Positions 28,895 through 38,447 of a DNA stretch of 64,000 nt are shown in pieces. This DNA comes from JBGSPQ01 sp041738505 (GTDB lineage Bacteria; Patescibacteriota; Gracilibacteria; UBA1369). Both the position numbers and the translations under genes were made by a program. Each line of letters begins with the position of its first letter. The first letter of the stretch is position 1. The notes under the pieces were generated by a model, which saw only the letters and a list, made by a program, of their open reading frames with translations, did not search any database and was not told the DNA's origin. The DNA is taken from the NCBI GenBank assembly GCA_041738505.1, contig JBGSPQ010000026.1, positions 7,447 to 71,446 of the forward strand. The letters run 5' to 3'.

Positions 28895-30440
28895 TGGTTG
28901 TAGTGGTTACTTTATTATCGGGTGATGCGGGCGCCAGAGCCGGAGCGGGTGAAGCCACAGGCTTTGGCACAACCACGAGAGCCGGAGCAGGTGCCGCCAC
29001 GGGCCTGACCACAGCCGGAGTTTCCGCGGGTTTCGCCGGAGCGGGTGCTTCCACAGGTTTGGCTTCAATCGGAGTCGGGCTTTCTTTACTTTTCGCAGCC
29101 ATTGCTTCTTCTCTTTCACCCGGTGCGTCTTCCACAAAAGCCCCTCCGTTTTTCTTTTTGGTTTCTTCTTCATCCTCATCACCGCCAAAATCCTCCATTC
29201 TTTTGGCCACTCTGTAAACCTCGTCCAGACTTGTTTCTCCTTTTAAAGCTTTAATAATTCCAATCTGCTCCAACGTAACCATTCCTCCTCTCATCGCGGC
29301 TTTTTCAATATCAATGGTGGAAGCTTCGGTAAGAATCTGGCGCCTGATTTCATTATTCATCCTCATGATTTCATAAAGACCCAGACGGCCTCTATATCCC
29401 ACGTTGTCACATTCGGGACATCCCTTGGGTCCGTAAAATTGCATGGCCTCCATTTTTTCCGGTTCTATTTCATCCTGCGAGTGGACTTTGGAAAGCGCCC
29501 GCTTGGCTAGTCTTAAAATTTCCGGATCGGGAGTTACCAAAACTTTGCATTTGTCGCAAAGTCTGCGCACAAGGCGCTGGGCGATAATCAGCTCCACGGA
29601 GGATGCCAGCAAATAGCCGGGGACTTCCATATTTAAAATACGCGTGATGGTTTCAATAGCACTGTTGGTGTGGATGGTGGACATTACCAGGTGACCCGTG
29701 AGCGAAGCTTCAATCGCCACGTTAATAGTTTCATGATCGCGGATTTCCCCCACCATTATAATGTCGGGATCCTGACGCAGAGCGGTGCGCAGACCGTTTG
29801 GAAAGTTATAGTCAATATCGGCGTGCACCTGACTCTGGTTAAGTCCGTCCATCTGGATTTCCACGGGATCTTCAATTGTCATAATATTCACGTCTATTTT
29901 ATTCAGCCTGGTTAAAGCCGAGTACATGGTTGTGGTTTTTCCGGAACCCGTGGGGCCGGTTGTCAGCAGAATGCCGTTCGGCAAAGCCAGTGCCTCCTCA
30001 AACATCTTTAGCGCGTTGCCCTGAAGTCCCAGTTCGGGCAGATCGGGAATTTTTCTGGATTTGTCCTGGATACGCATAACCACCTTTTCACCTCTCACCG
30101 TGGGTAGAGTTGAAACACGTAGATCCATTTCGCGGTTGTCTTTTGTGGTTACGGTGGCGCGTCCATCCTGCGGCATACGCTGTTCATCAATTTTTAAATT
30201 GGACATGATCTTGATTCTGGAAATAACCGCCGGGTGAATATTGTGCGGGTATTCCACTATCTGGCGTAAAACTCCATCAACCCTGTAGCGCAGACGGATG
30301 GTGTTTTCCTCGGGTTCTATATGAATATCGGAAGCCCTGGAATTAAGAGCCAGACTAATGGTACTCAAAACCATCTGGGGGATATTGCCTGCCAGAATGG
30401 CTTCCTGAAGCTGTCTTAGTTGATCGTCCTGTTCGGCCAT
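28887..30440 (-). CDS. pilB: Type IV pilus assembly ATPase, PilB/GspE type, lacking the N1 domain
   Basis: Hexameric secretion ATPase that drives pilus extension. Walker A GPTGSGKT at residues 162-169, Asp box and Walker B (QDPDIIMVGEIRD) near 223-235, His box near 250-257. The four-Cys zinc site typical of PilB/GspE but not of PilT is present (Cys295, Cys298, Cys341, Cys344). At 517 residues it begins directly with the N2-like domain, and the long N-terminal MshEN-type domain of PilB is missing. Conversely it carries a Pro/Ala-rich C-terminal tail of about 110 residues. No separate PilT retraction ATPase is in the window. The gene starts three bases after the PilO-like gene. Confidence 0.92.
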   Translation of the reverse strand: MAEQDDQLRQLQEAILAGNIPQMVLSTISLALNSRASDIHIEPEENTIRLRYRVDGVLRQIVEYPHNIHPAVISRIKIMSNLKIDEQRMPQDGRATVTTKDNREMDLRVSTLPTVRGEKVVMRIQDKSRKIPDLPELGLQGNALKMFEEALALPNGILLTTGPTGSGKTTTMYSALTRLNKIDVNIMTIEDPVEIQMDGLNQSQVHADIDYNFPNGLRTALRQDPDIIMVGEIRDHETINVAIEASLTGHLVMSTIHTNSAIETITRILNMEVPGYLLASSVELIIAQRLVRRLCDKCKVLVTPDPEILRLAKRALSKVHSQDEIEPEKMEAMQFYGPKGCPECDNVGYRGRLGLYEIMRMNNEIRRQILTEASTIDIEKAAMRGGMVTLEQIGIIKALKGETSLDEVYRVAKRMEDFGGDEDEEETKKKNGGAFVEDAPGEREEAMAAKSKESPTPIEAKPVEAPAPAKPAETPAVVRPVAAPAPALVVVPKPVASPAPALAPASPDNKVTTTTNA

Positions 30441-30443
30441 TGG

Positions 30444-31118
30444 TTATGTCGTTTGGGTTTCGGTTGGTAACTGAAAATATGCGTTCAGACTTAAATTGAC
30501 GCTGATAGTTGGGATTTTGGTTTGAAGATCGGCTGATGTCGCGAAAGGGGATGCGGTGGTTGTTGGAAAGCTGATGTTAATGGATTCCACTTCCATCAGA
30601 CGAATGCCGTTTTCCAGCGATCCGGAGTTTTCTATGAATTCCAGGAATTTTTCAAAATTTTCCCGCGTCGTCTCTAGATCAAGGGTAAAAGGCAAAACAG
30701 AATATCCGTTTTCATCGTCAATGCGTGAACTGCCAAAGGAAATATTGCCCATGAAGATTGGATTCAGCGTGGTATTGTTGCTTTCAATCACAAAGTCGTC
30801 CAGAACGCGCGTCAGTTTTGTGTATTCCTCTTCCGGGGGCAGGACCATGGCAATCGTTTCCCGGATGGATGTAAAATCTGCATCATAGGCGGTTTTGATA
30901 CTTGTATATGCCGCCCGTATCTGATTTTCCGCCGTTTGCATTTTTGTCAGCATGGCTGTTTCCGCGGCTATGGCTGTCTGGACTTCGGACAGTTTGGTAT
31001 ATTGCATATATCCGTACACACCGGCGCCTATCAGAAAAATAAATCCCGCCGCGAAAAATGCACGGGTTGTTCTTCCGTAATTTTTTCTGGGAGCCGTCTT
31101 TGGTTGAGGTAGTTTCAT
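30444..31118 (-). CDS. PilO-like pilus alignment protein
   Basis: 224 residues: short basic cytoplasmic N-terminus, one membrane span (AFFAAGFIFLIGAGVYGYM), a periplasmic-type coiled-coil segment, and a compact ferredoxin-like domain at the end. The layout and position before the ATPase gene match PilO of type IV pilus systems; sequence similarity itself is weak, as usual for this family. It would form a dimer with a PilN-like partner, possibly the product of the preceding gene. Confidence 0.65.
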   Translation of the reverse strand: MKLPQPKTAPRKNYGRTTRAFFAAGFIFLIGAGVYGYMQYTKLSEVQTAIAAETAMLTKMQTAENQIRAAYTSIKTAYDADFTSIRETIAMVLPPEEEYTKLTRVLDDFVIESNNTTLNPIFMGNISFGSSRIDDENGYSVLPFTLDLETTRENFEKFLEFIENSGSLENGIRLMEVESINISFPTTTASPFATSADLQTKIPTISVNLSLNAYFQLPTETQTT

Positions 31119-31131
31119 GATAAATTATTAG

Positions 31132-32616
31132 TTATTTGGTTCGTTTAACTCCGCCGGTATTCAGCGCCATGGGCCTGCTTTCCAGTGAAAGAGGTTTATT
31201 AACCGGCGAAATACCCTCTTTTTCTATAGTCAGATTCAGGTTGAATGATGCGGTAAATCCGGTGATATCATCTCCGCTCTTGGAAAAAGAACGCATCTCC
31301 ACGTTTTTGAAGTATGGTGATTCTTCAAAGGCATCAATCAACTCCGTAATCAGAGTAAAGTTTTTGGAGTCAATCGTTTTGGTCTGACCGGAAAGCACCA
31401 CCGCGCCACTCTGCGCGTCCAGAGTATATCCGTTATAAACCACCTCCAGCCCCGTAACCTCAAAAAGTCCGCTGTTAAAGTTGGGATCCACGCCAATCGT
31501 CACCTCTTCAATTTTATCAATAATCCACAGCCACGAAGTTCTTTGCGCTTTCACCGAGCCGATTGTGGAAATATCGGATTTGGTGGTGGCCAGAATGTCA
31601 CCCATTATTTTTTGCAGAGCTTCCCTTTGCGGAACATCCAGGGAGTCGGCATAAGCCAGCAGGTCTTCCCTGAATTTTTCCGGATTAGCCCCTTTGATGG
31701 AGTTTAAAAGTTTTGAGTTGCCCACCAGTTTCAAAGTGTTATCAATAAGCCTTAAATCCTGATCATAATTTTCCGAAAGTTCGGAGCTTTGCGTCAGTTT
31801 TTTTCTTTCCTCCAGCAGGGACTCGCGCAGAGCCGCTTCCGCATCCTTTTCGATGGATTCGGGGGTCATTTCCGCTTCCGCTTCCGTCTGATAAGTTTCT
31901 ATCACAATGGCGGGAGTCAGGTTGTCCTTGATTGCCAGCAGTCTGGCCGGCAGTTCATCCGCCGCCTCCGCCACGCTGTTTGAAATCGCGGTAATCTGGG
32001 CGGGAGTCAGTTGTTTAAGTGTCAGCTGATTTGTTTTGTCCATGAAGTCGTCCGAAATAAAGCTGAAGGAATTCAAGTCCAGTTGTGCCGCAAGATAGCG
32101 GTGTTTGTTTATTACCGCCTGGGAACTGCGCAGATTTTTATTCAGCTCCGTAAGTTGAGTGGTGGGATTTTTACCAAAGAGATCAAATGTGGGGGAAAGC
32201 TGGCTGTAAAAATAGAAAAATATGCCACCCGCCGCCAGAAAGGCAATAACAAAAAAGGTCATCGCGGCGCGGAGAGAATTTTTCTGGCCGGTCACTTTTT
32301 CCGCTTCAATGCTTTTTTGCAGTGCCGGTGCGGAACCAAGAATCGGGCGTATTTTTGGCGGACCGGATTTGGTCAGGATGGATTTCATCATGGTCGTATC
32401 CTTTTCCTCTTCCTTGGCCCTGCTGAAGAATGTTTCTGTATCCGCATTCTTTGGCGGGACGGCTGTCACCGGTTCGGCAAGCTTTGTCGCTACAACTCCT
32501 GCTGCAAAGGCCCCCGTGGAATCCGCCCCCGGTGCCGGAGTATCAATTTTGATACCTGTTACACCGGCCGTATCGGAACCTGCGGACGGAGCGGTTAAAT
32601 CTATTTTGTCTGGCAT
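31132..32616 (-). CDS. Single-span membrane protein of the pilus operon, possibly PilN-like
   Basis: 494 residues. A disordered Ala/Thr/Pro-rich cytoplasmic region (1-115) precedes one hydrophobic span (AMTFFVIAFLAAGGIFFYFY), then a helical extracytoplasmic region and a C-terminal alpha/beta domain. First gene of the pilus assembly operon and adjacent to the PilO-like gene, so a PilN-type role is plausible but it is far longer than PilN (about 200 residues) and no PilM gene is next to it. Otherwise unrecognised. Promoter at 32650-32678. Confidence 0.6.
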   Translation of the reverse strand: MPDKIDLTAPSAGSDTAGVTGIKIDTPAPGADSTGAFAAGVVATKLAEPVTAVPPKNADTETFFSRAKEEEKDTTMMKSILTKSGPPKIRPILGSAPALQKSIEAEKVTGQKNSLRAAMTFFVIAFLAAGGIFFYFYSQLSPTFDLFGKNPTTQLTELNKNLRSSQAVINKHRYLAAQLDLNSFSFISDDFMDKTNQLTLKQLTPAQITAISNSVAEAADELPARLLAIKDNLTPAIVIETYQTEAEAEMTPESIEKDAEAALRESLLEERKKLTQSSELSENYDQDLRLIDNTLKLVGNSKLLNSIKGANPEKFREDLLAYADSLDVPQREALQKIMGDILATTKSDISTIGSVKAQRTSWLWIIDKIEEVTIGVDPNFNSGLFEVTGLEVVYNGYTLDAQSGAVVLSGQTKTIDSKNFTLITELIDAFEESPYFKNVEMRSFSKSGDDITGFTASFNLNLTIEKEGISPVNKPLSLESRPMALNTGGVKRTK

Positions 32617-32649
32617 GTTGATTTTTAATTTTTATTTTTGTATCCAATT

Positions 32650-32678
32650 ATTTTAGCAAAAAACGCCCAATTAGTAAA
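32650..32678 (-). promoter_or_regulatory. Promoter of the pilus assembly operon
   Basis: Minus strand: TTTACT (32678-32673), 17 bases, TAAAAT (32655-32650), about 34 bases before the first ATG of the operon. Confidence 0.5.
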
Positions 32679-32719
32679 GACTGAGGTCACAAATTTATCT
32701 AACTACGTCATTTTTAGAA

Positions 32720-35700
32720 TCAACCCAAACACTCGTTCATTTTTTTTAGTTCTCTGATTCGGGCTTCTCGTTCGCTGGTTTTTTTCATAATCAGGAAATA
32801 CAGATTGGGAATTACCATCAGTGTGAGAAACGTGGAAACGGAAAGTCCGAAAATCAGGGAAATGCCCAGACCACCCCATATTTCACTACTCATTGTTAGA
32901 GGTATCATGCCAATAATCGTACAGATTGAAGTAAGAAAAATCGCCTCCAGCCGCATTTTGGAAGCATCCACAATCGCGTCTGCGAATTCAATCCCCACCC
33001 TTAAGTTCTGGCTGATTTTTTCCACCAGGATTATCGCGTTGTTCACAACAATTCCAAACAGTGCCAGCACGCCAATCAAAACCGGAAAAGAAAGATTGTA
33101 TCCGGCCAGCCAGAGTCCGTAAAAAACACCGGTCGTGGCCAGAGGGATGGTCATTATCACAATCAGGGTTTTCTTGAATGAATTAAACTGGATAACCAGG
33201 GTTATAATAATCAGAAGTATCGCAACACTCATTGAATTGAAAATGGACAAAATTGATTCTTCGGTCTGCTCGTTGGCACCGCCGTAAGAGAATTCATATC
33301 CTTTTGGCAGAGGATTCTCCGCTACAATTTGCTTGAATTTTTCGAGTACATCCACCGGAAGCACCGGTTCCTCCACATCGGAGGAAATCCCCACAATCCT
33401 TTTCTGATCACTTCTGCTTATCGCCGTAAGAGATGAACCGATTCGCACATCCGCGATATCCCCCAGCCGGTAAATCTGTCCTCTGCCGTTGGAAAGATTC
33501 AGATTCTCCAGAGCGTTTATGGAAGGGATTTTATCCTGTTTAAACTCGGCCCGGACCTGCATGTCATCGCCTTCACCGTAAATTTTCGTAATTTCCGAAC
33601 CGCTGATTGCCGTCCTTAACGTGGATGCCACCTGCGCGACGGTCAGGCCTCTTGATAGCATCTGGTTATAATCCAGATCAAAGGTGAACTCTCCCGGGTT
33701 GAGTGAGATGGATGTGGATTCGTTAACCGTACCCGGAATTTCGCTTAAAAGCAGACTGTATTCTTTCGCGAGAGCTTCCAGGGTATCCAGGTCGTCTCCG
33801 GAAATGGTCGCTTCAAACGCGGTGCCTCCCGGAGGTCCGCCGGCAACTTCCAGCACCTCAATTTTCGCGCCCTTTACCGGTGCGATTTTTTCACGAAGAC
33901 TTTGCGCGAATTCATAGGATTTTGTAGGTTTTTCTTTGCCCTCCTTAGCGGCTCTTTCCTGTATTTTATAAAGCAGAATGGCTATCTGCGCCTTATTGGA
34001 ATTGTTGATTCCCACCGCGGTAAAACTTGCAAAATTAACTCCCGAATTTCCCACAGTTACCGAAAAATTCTCTATCGCTTTTTCCTCCCGCAGCAGATCG
34101 GCAACCTCAAATGATATTTCTCTTGTCCGGTCCGTAATCATTCCCGGAGGACCCTCAATGTTTATGTACATATATTCAACGTCGGATTGCGGTAAAAATT
34201 CGGGTTTCAAAACACCCGTAATAGGCAGAGCCAAAGATCCGACAAACGCGATTAAAACAAATATCAAAAGCAGAAAAGAAAATATTTTATGGCCGAACAG
34301 AAATCTCAGTATTTTTTCATAAAACGGCAGAATCGCGTCCAAATGGATTAGACCGGTCTTAAGCCTTTTCCAGAAACTGCCTTTGATATTTTCGCTTGAA
34401 TATTTGTGCTGCAGCCTCTGTTTGATTTTTTGCGGACAGGCCGCTTCCTGAATCAGCAGGTCTTCGTTTTGGATAAGTTTTTCTTTAAGTGAGTTACGAT
34501 AAAACACATAAAGTGAAAGAAGAATCGCCGACAGAATAACCAGCAATGACACTTCAATCAGTCCGTAGCCCGGACTGAAAATCGCGGTGAGAGCAAAAAT
34601 CCATGCAACAATCAGTAGAGCGAAAATTATTTTAAAAGTTGTTCTGGTCAACCTGATTCGCTCCAATACCACCGCCAGAGGATGATTGATAAAATATGCC
34701 ACAAAGAGTGAAGCGATAAGTGTGGAAGTTACGGTAATCGGCAGTGATCGGATGTACTGTCCGATAATTCCGGTGGCCAGAACCAGCGGAAGAAAAGCCC
34801 AGACCGTTGTTAGAGTTGTTGTCGCCAGAGTGAATTTAAAATCGCGGAAAACCAGAAGAAGCGCCTCCTCCGGTGTGAATTTGCCCGTGCGGATATACTG
34901 TTTTGATGCCTGCAAAACCACAATCGCGTTATCAACCAGCATTCCCAGCGAAAGTATCAGCGCGAACAGCGAAAGATAATTAAGGCTTACATCCATCAGA
35001 TTCATCACTCCAAAACTGGCGGCGAACACCAGCGGGATGGCAAGACCGGCAACCAGAGCCTCTTTGAAACCCACAAAAATCATCAACGTAAAAACAACCA
35101 GGAGTATTGTCAGCATTCCACTTTGCATCAGGTCGGTGATGGTTTCGCGGATTTCTATGCTCTGATCAAGAGTGGAAACGATGTTAAGGTCGGAGGGGAG
35201 TGCGGATTTTTTCAGTTCCTCAAGTCTTACTTTGCCGTCATCAATCAGTTCAATGATTGAATATCCGGTCTTCTTGTTGATGTTAATGGAAATTGCGTTT
35301 TGGGTTTCTCCCCCCTCCAGCGACAGATAACTGAAAACATCACGTTCCTGGGCGCGTTCAACAACATCCGCGACATCGGAAAGTCTTATAATCTGTCCGT
35401 TGATGTATGCGACCGGAAGCACGCGGAGTTCCGCCGCGGTGGTAAACTGTTTCTCCGCCCGCACGCTGTAATTGAAATTGGAAATCTCAATCGAGCCCAG
35501 CGGCAGGGCCAGGTTTGACGCGGCTATAATCCCGTTAATCTGGTCAATCGCCAAATTGTAGGTCTGCAGTTTTTGAGGATCATAGCTTACACGGATTTCG
35601 GCCGTATCTCCGCCGTTTAATGTGACTTTGCTTGTTCCCGGAAGATTTTCCAGTTCTTCAGCCACAATATCCGCGTATTTTCTTAATGTGAAATTATCGT

Positions 35701-36208
35701 AAGGTCCCGTTACAACCAGCGTCCAGATAGGAAAATCGGTCAGCTCCACCTGTCTGACAATCGGCTCCAGAGCCTCTTCCGGCAGGTCGCCCTTGGCGCT
35801 TTCCACGGCATCCCTAAGCCTTCGCATGGCGTCTTTAAGGTCTTCGTCGGCGTTAAACTGAATCGAAATCTGCCCCAGAGAATTGAGCGACGTGGCGCTA
35901 ATGGTATCCACTCCGCTTAAATTTATCAGGACCGGTTCCAGTTTTTTTATTACCAGTTCCTCCACATCATTTGGCGATGCTCCGGGAAGGGGAACCGTTA
36001 CGTATCCCACGGGAATTTCCACTTCTGGATCCGATTCCAGCGGCAGCATCATCAGCGAAGAAAATCCCCACAGAAACAAAAACCCTATTATCAGAAGGAC
36101 AATGCGGAAGTTGTGAATAAAATAAGACAGAATCGTTTTTCCGTCCTTTTTACGAAACCGAAGTTGCTGTATATACAGCGAATCCGAACTGTTTTCCTTT
36201 TCTTCCAT
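32720..36208 (-). CDS. RND-family efflux transporter (AcrB/MdtB-like)
   Basis: 1,162 residues with the full RND architecture: an N-terminal span (IVLLIIGFLFLWGFSSLMML), a large porter loop, a bundle of spans including LGMLVDNAIVV with the proton-relay Asp in TM4, then the repeat of the same plan with a second loop and final spans. It would be a proton-driven exporter working as a trimer with the fusion protein encoded immediately upstream (one base between the genes). Substrate is not predictable. A roughly 90-residue hydrophobic/basic insertion after the first six-span block (near 540-620) is longer than in AcrB. No TolC-type outer-membrane gene is present. Confidence 0.93.
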   Translation of the reverse strand: MEEKENSSDSLYIQQLRFRKKDGKTILSYFIHNFRIVLLIIGFLFLWGFSSLMMLPLESDPEVEIPVGYVTVPLPGASPNDVEELVIKKLEPVLINLSGVDTISATSLNSLGQISIQFNADEDLKDAMRRLRDAVESAKGDLPEEALEPIVRQVELTDFPIWTLVVTGPYDNFTLRKYADIVAEELENLPGTSKVTLNGGDTAEIRVSYDPQKLQTYNLAIDQINGIIAASNLALPLGSIEISNFNYSVRAEKQFTTAAELRVLPVAYINGQIIRLSDVADVVERAQERDVFSYLSLEGGETQNAISININKKTGYSIIELIDDGKVRLEELKKSALPSDLNIVSTLDQSIEIRETITDLMQSGMLTILLVVFTLMIFVGFKEALVAGLAIPLVFAASFGVMNLMDVSLNYLSLFALILSLGMLVDNAIVVLQASKQYIRTGKFTPEEALLLVFRDFKFTLATTTLTTVWAFLPLVLATGIIGQYIRSLPITVTSTLIASLFVAYFINHPLAVVLERIRLTRTTFKIIFALLIVAWIFALTAIFSPGYGLIEVSLLVILSAILLSLYVFYRNSLKEKLIQNEDLLIQEAACPQKIKQRLQHKYSSENIKGSFWKRLKTGLIHLDAILPFYEKILRFLFGHKIFSFLLLIFVLIAFVGSLALPITGVLKPEFLPQSDVEYMYINIEGPPGMITDRTREISFEVADLLREEKAIENFSVTVGNSGVNFASFTAVGINNSNKAQIAILLYKIQERAAKEGKEKPTKSYEFAQSLREKIAPVKGAKIEVLEVAGGPPGGTAFEATISGDDLDTLEALAKEYSLLLSEIPGTVNESTSISLNPGEFTFDLDYNQMLSRGLTVAQVASTLRTAISGSEITKIYGEGDDMQVRAEFKQDKIPSINALENLNLSNGRGQIYRLGDIADVRIGSSLTAISRSDQKRIVGISSDVEEPVLPVDVLEKFKQIVAENPLPKGYEFSYGGANEQTEESILSIFNSMSVAILLIIITLVIQFNSFKKTLIVIMTIPLATTGVFYGLWLAGYNLSFPVLIGVLALFGIVVNNAIILVEKISQNLRVGIEFADAIVDASKMRLEAIFLTSICTIIGMIPLTMSSEIWGGLGISLIFGLSVSTFLTLMVIPNLYFLIMKKTSEREARIRELKKMNECLG

Positions 36209-36209
36209 T

Positions 36210-37859
36210 CTAATTGATTGTTACTTCCTGCCCGTCGCGGATCTCTTTCGCCCCTGTGACTATCACCTCTTCATTTCCGGAAAGACCTTGTTTGATTTCA
36301 ATCAGGGATCCGTGGATTTCACCCAGTTCCACGTCTGTTTTTTTCGCCTTGTTGCCGTCCAGTACAAACAGAAACTGATTCTCCGTGCCGATTGTAACCG
36401 CATCCAGCGGAACCATAATCGGTGCTCCGTCTCCATTTTCATTTGAAACATTCACGCTGAGACGGGTCTGCAATGTCTGGTTGGGGCGGAGTGAGATTTT
36501 GGGGAGTTCCAGTGTTACCATAACCATTTTGGAAGCCGGATCGGCCAAAGGCGAGACGCTTTTAACCGGGACTTTGATATATTTCCCGCCTATCAGAATT
36601 TCCGCGGCGGAGTCTTTGGATATGTATTGGGCGTTTTCCGCGTCCACAGCCACCTTGAGAGTGTTGGCCCCTGTAGCGGTGATTTGCGCCATGGGCGCTT
36701 GCGGAGCCGCAATGTCGCCGGTTTTAGAATTGACCGCCGAAACCGCTCCGCCAACCGGCGCTTTCACCAGCAGGTACTTTTTCTGATTCGCGGCCAGCTC
36801 CAGATTAATGCCGGCCAGTTTGAGCGCGGTTTCGGCTTGCGTACGGGCGGCGCTCGCCTGCGCCCTAGCGCCCTCCAGACCCTGCTCCGCCATTTTCACC
36901 GGATCAGAAGTCCCGTCAAAAAGCCCCAGCTTCCACTGCATACTGTCCGCTGTCATATAAAGCTGATGCTCCTGATTCTGAGCCTGTTGCAATTGCCCAA
37001 GCAATTGATTCTCCGTCAGCACAGTACCGCTTTGTAGAGCATCGTAGCCGTTTTTAAGTTCATCAAGACCGTTTTCCAGTTCATCCCGCTTTGCCGAAAG
37101 CTCGTCCTTGGTTGCGTCCAGCTGTTTTTCCAACGCCTCTCTTGTCGTTTCATCCGGGGCGTCGTCAATTTTATCCATTAATTCATCCAGAATATCCCTG
37201 CGCGTATCGTCAAAATCATCAATCGCGTTCTCCATATCCTCAATTTTATCCATCATATTCACCAAATCCCTTTCATTTTTTAAAGATGTTTCCCCCAGAG
37301 AATTCCGAATCAGACCGATACCGTCCTGTGAAGTTTCAATGTTTTTCGCCAGAGCCTGATAGTCTATATAAGAGCCGGAGGTCTGGTGTCTAGCGCTTTC
37401 AACCTGCAATTCGGCGCTTTTTAAAGCCGATTCGGTTGAGGCGACCGTTGTTGAATATAGCTTTTGGGCCGATTCATAATTGACCTGCGCCATTTCATAC
37501 TGCTTGACAATTGGGTGATCCACTTCATTCACTCCGGTCAGAATATAAATCACATCGCCTTTGGAAACATAATCGCCCTCTTCAATATTAACCGTTTCCA
37601 CCTGTCCGTTCACCGCCGGATAAACCATCACCTGGCTTTCCGCAGCCACCGTGCCTATCAAATCCAGATAAAAAGGGCTGTTTTCGGAAAGATTGGTCAC
37701 AGTTACAAAAAACGGTTCTTCCGCCAAAACGTCGGTTTGTGCCTCGTCTTGTCCGCTATCCTGAGCCGCTCCGGTCATGGAAAACCCCACCGCCCCTAAA
37801 AGTAACAGAGTCATGAAAATGGACGGAATCAGTTGGTAAAAAGGTGAATTTCTTTTCAT
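36210..37859 (-). CDS. Membrane-fusion (periplasmic adaptor) protein of the RND pump
   Basis: 549 residues, HlyD/AcrA family. Signal peptide or N-terminal anchor (SIFMTLLLLGAVGFSMTGAA), a first half-lipoyl segment (QVETVNIEEGDYVSKGDVIY), a very long acidic coiled-coil hairpin (about residues 140-360), the second lipoyl half (LLVKAPVGGAVSAVNSKTGD), then beta-barrel and membrane-proximal domains to the end. The coiled coil is longer than that of AcrA. Transcribed first, with the transporter, from the promoter at 37883-37911. Confidence 0.92.
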   Translation of the reverse strand: MKRNSPFYQLIPSIFMTLLLLGAVGFSMTGAAQDSGQDEAQTDVLAEEPFFVTVTNLSENSPFYLDLIGTVAAESQVMVYPAVNGQVETVNIEEGDYVSKGDVIYILTGVNEVDHPIVKQYEMAQVNYESAQKLYSTTVASTESALKSAELQVESARHQTSGSYIDYQALAKNIETSQDGIGLIRNSLGETSLKNERDLVNMMDKIEDMENAIDDFDDTRRDILDELMDKIDDAPDETTREALEKQLDATKDELSAKRDELENGLDELKNGYDALQSGTVLTENQLLGQLQQAQNQEHQLYMTADSMQWKLGLFDGTSDPVKMAEQGLEGARAQASAARTQAETALKLAGINLELAANQKKYLLVKAPVGGAVSAVNSKTGDIAAPQAPMAQITATGANTLKVAVDAENAQYISKDSAAEILIGGKYIKVPVKSVSPLADPASKMVMVTLELPKISLRPNQTLQTRLSVNVSNENGDGAPIMVPLDAVTIGTENQFLFVLDGNKAKKTDVELGEIHGSLIEIKQGLSGNEEVIVTGAKEIRDGQEVTIN

Positions 37860-37882
37860 AAAGTATCAAATTACGAGGCGGT

Positions 37883-37911
37883 ACAATATAGTCAAAACAT
37901 CTGTTCGTCAA
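37883..37911 (-). promoter_or_regulatory. Promoter of the RND pump operon
   Basis: Minus strand: TTGACG (37911-37906), 17 bases, TATTGT (37888-37883); an overlapping TATATT at 15 bases is an alternative -10. The ATG is at 37859. Confidence 0.6.
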
Positions 37912-37942
37912 CCCAAAATGGCGTCCACACTCCATAAAATGC

Positions 37943-37974
37943 AAAAAAAAAACCCCGCCGGGGCGGGGCTTTTA
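37943..37974 (-). terminator. Terminator of the rplJ-rplL operon
   Basis: Minus strand: AAAAGCCCCGCC, CCGG-type loop, CGGGG and a run of nine or more T. Strong GC stem with a textbook U tract, about 22 bases after the rplL stop. Confidence 0.92.
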
Positions 37975-37995
37975 ATCTGAAATGAAATATTCGGC

Positions 37996-38403
37996 CTATT
38001 GGAACTCAACAGTCGCACCGGCCTCTTCCAGTTTCTTCTTAAGCTCGGTGGCTTCGGCTCTGGCTACACCTTCTTTAACGGGCTTTGGAGCTCCGTCAAC
38101 GATGTCTTTGGACTCTTTAAGTCCCAGACCCGTGGCTTCGCGTACGGCTTTGATCACATTGATCTTCTGCGCGCCGGCGTCCTTAAGAATAACGTTAACA
38201 GTTGCGGATTCTTCTTCCGCGGGTTCGCCCGCTGTGGCAACGGCTCCACCTCCCGCCATCATAACCGGAGCGGCGGCGCTCACACCAAACTTGTCTTCCA
38301 TGGCTTTCACCAGGTTGGCCAAATCCAATACGGACAGTTTTTCAACCATCTCCAGGATTTTTTCAGCATCTTTGCTCAGCTGAACTTGTGTTTCTTCTGA
38401 CAT
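37996..38403 (-). CDS. rplL: 50S ribosomal protein L7/L12
   Basis: 135 residues with both L7/L12 parts: N-terminal dimerisation helices (LVKAMEDKFGV), an Ala/Gly-rich hinge, and the conserved factor-binding domain (KINVIKAVREATGLGLKESK, then VDGAPKPVKEGV). It forms the ribosomal stalk with L10 and recruits translation GTPases. Second gene of the rplJ-rplL operon, 44 bases after rplJ, with the operon terminator behind it. Confidence 0.98.
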   Translation of the reverse strand: MSEETQVQLSKDAEKILEMVEKLSVLDLANLVKAMEDKFGVSAAAPVMMAGGGAVATAGEPAEEESATVNVILKDAGAQKINVIKAVREATGLGLKESKDIVDGAPKPVKEGVARAEATELKKKLEEAGATVEFQ

Positions 38404-38447
38404 TTTTTAGATGTTAAAGGATAAATAAATATATATTGATAATTGAT

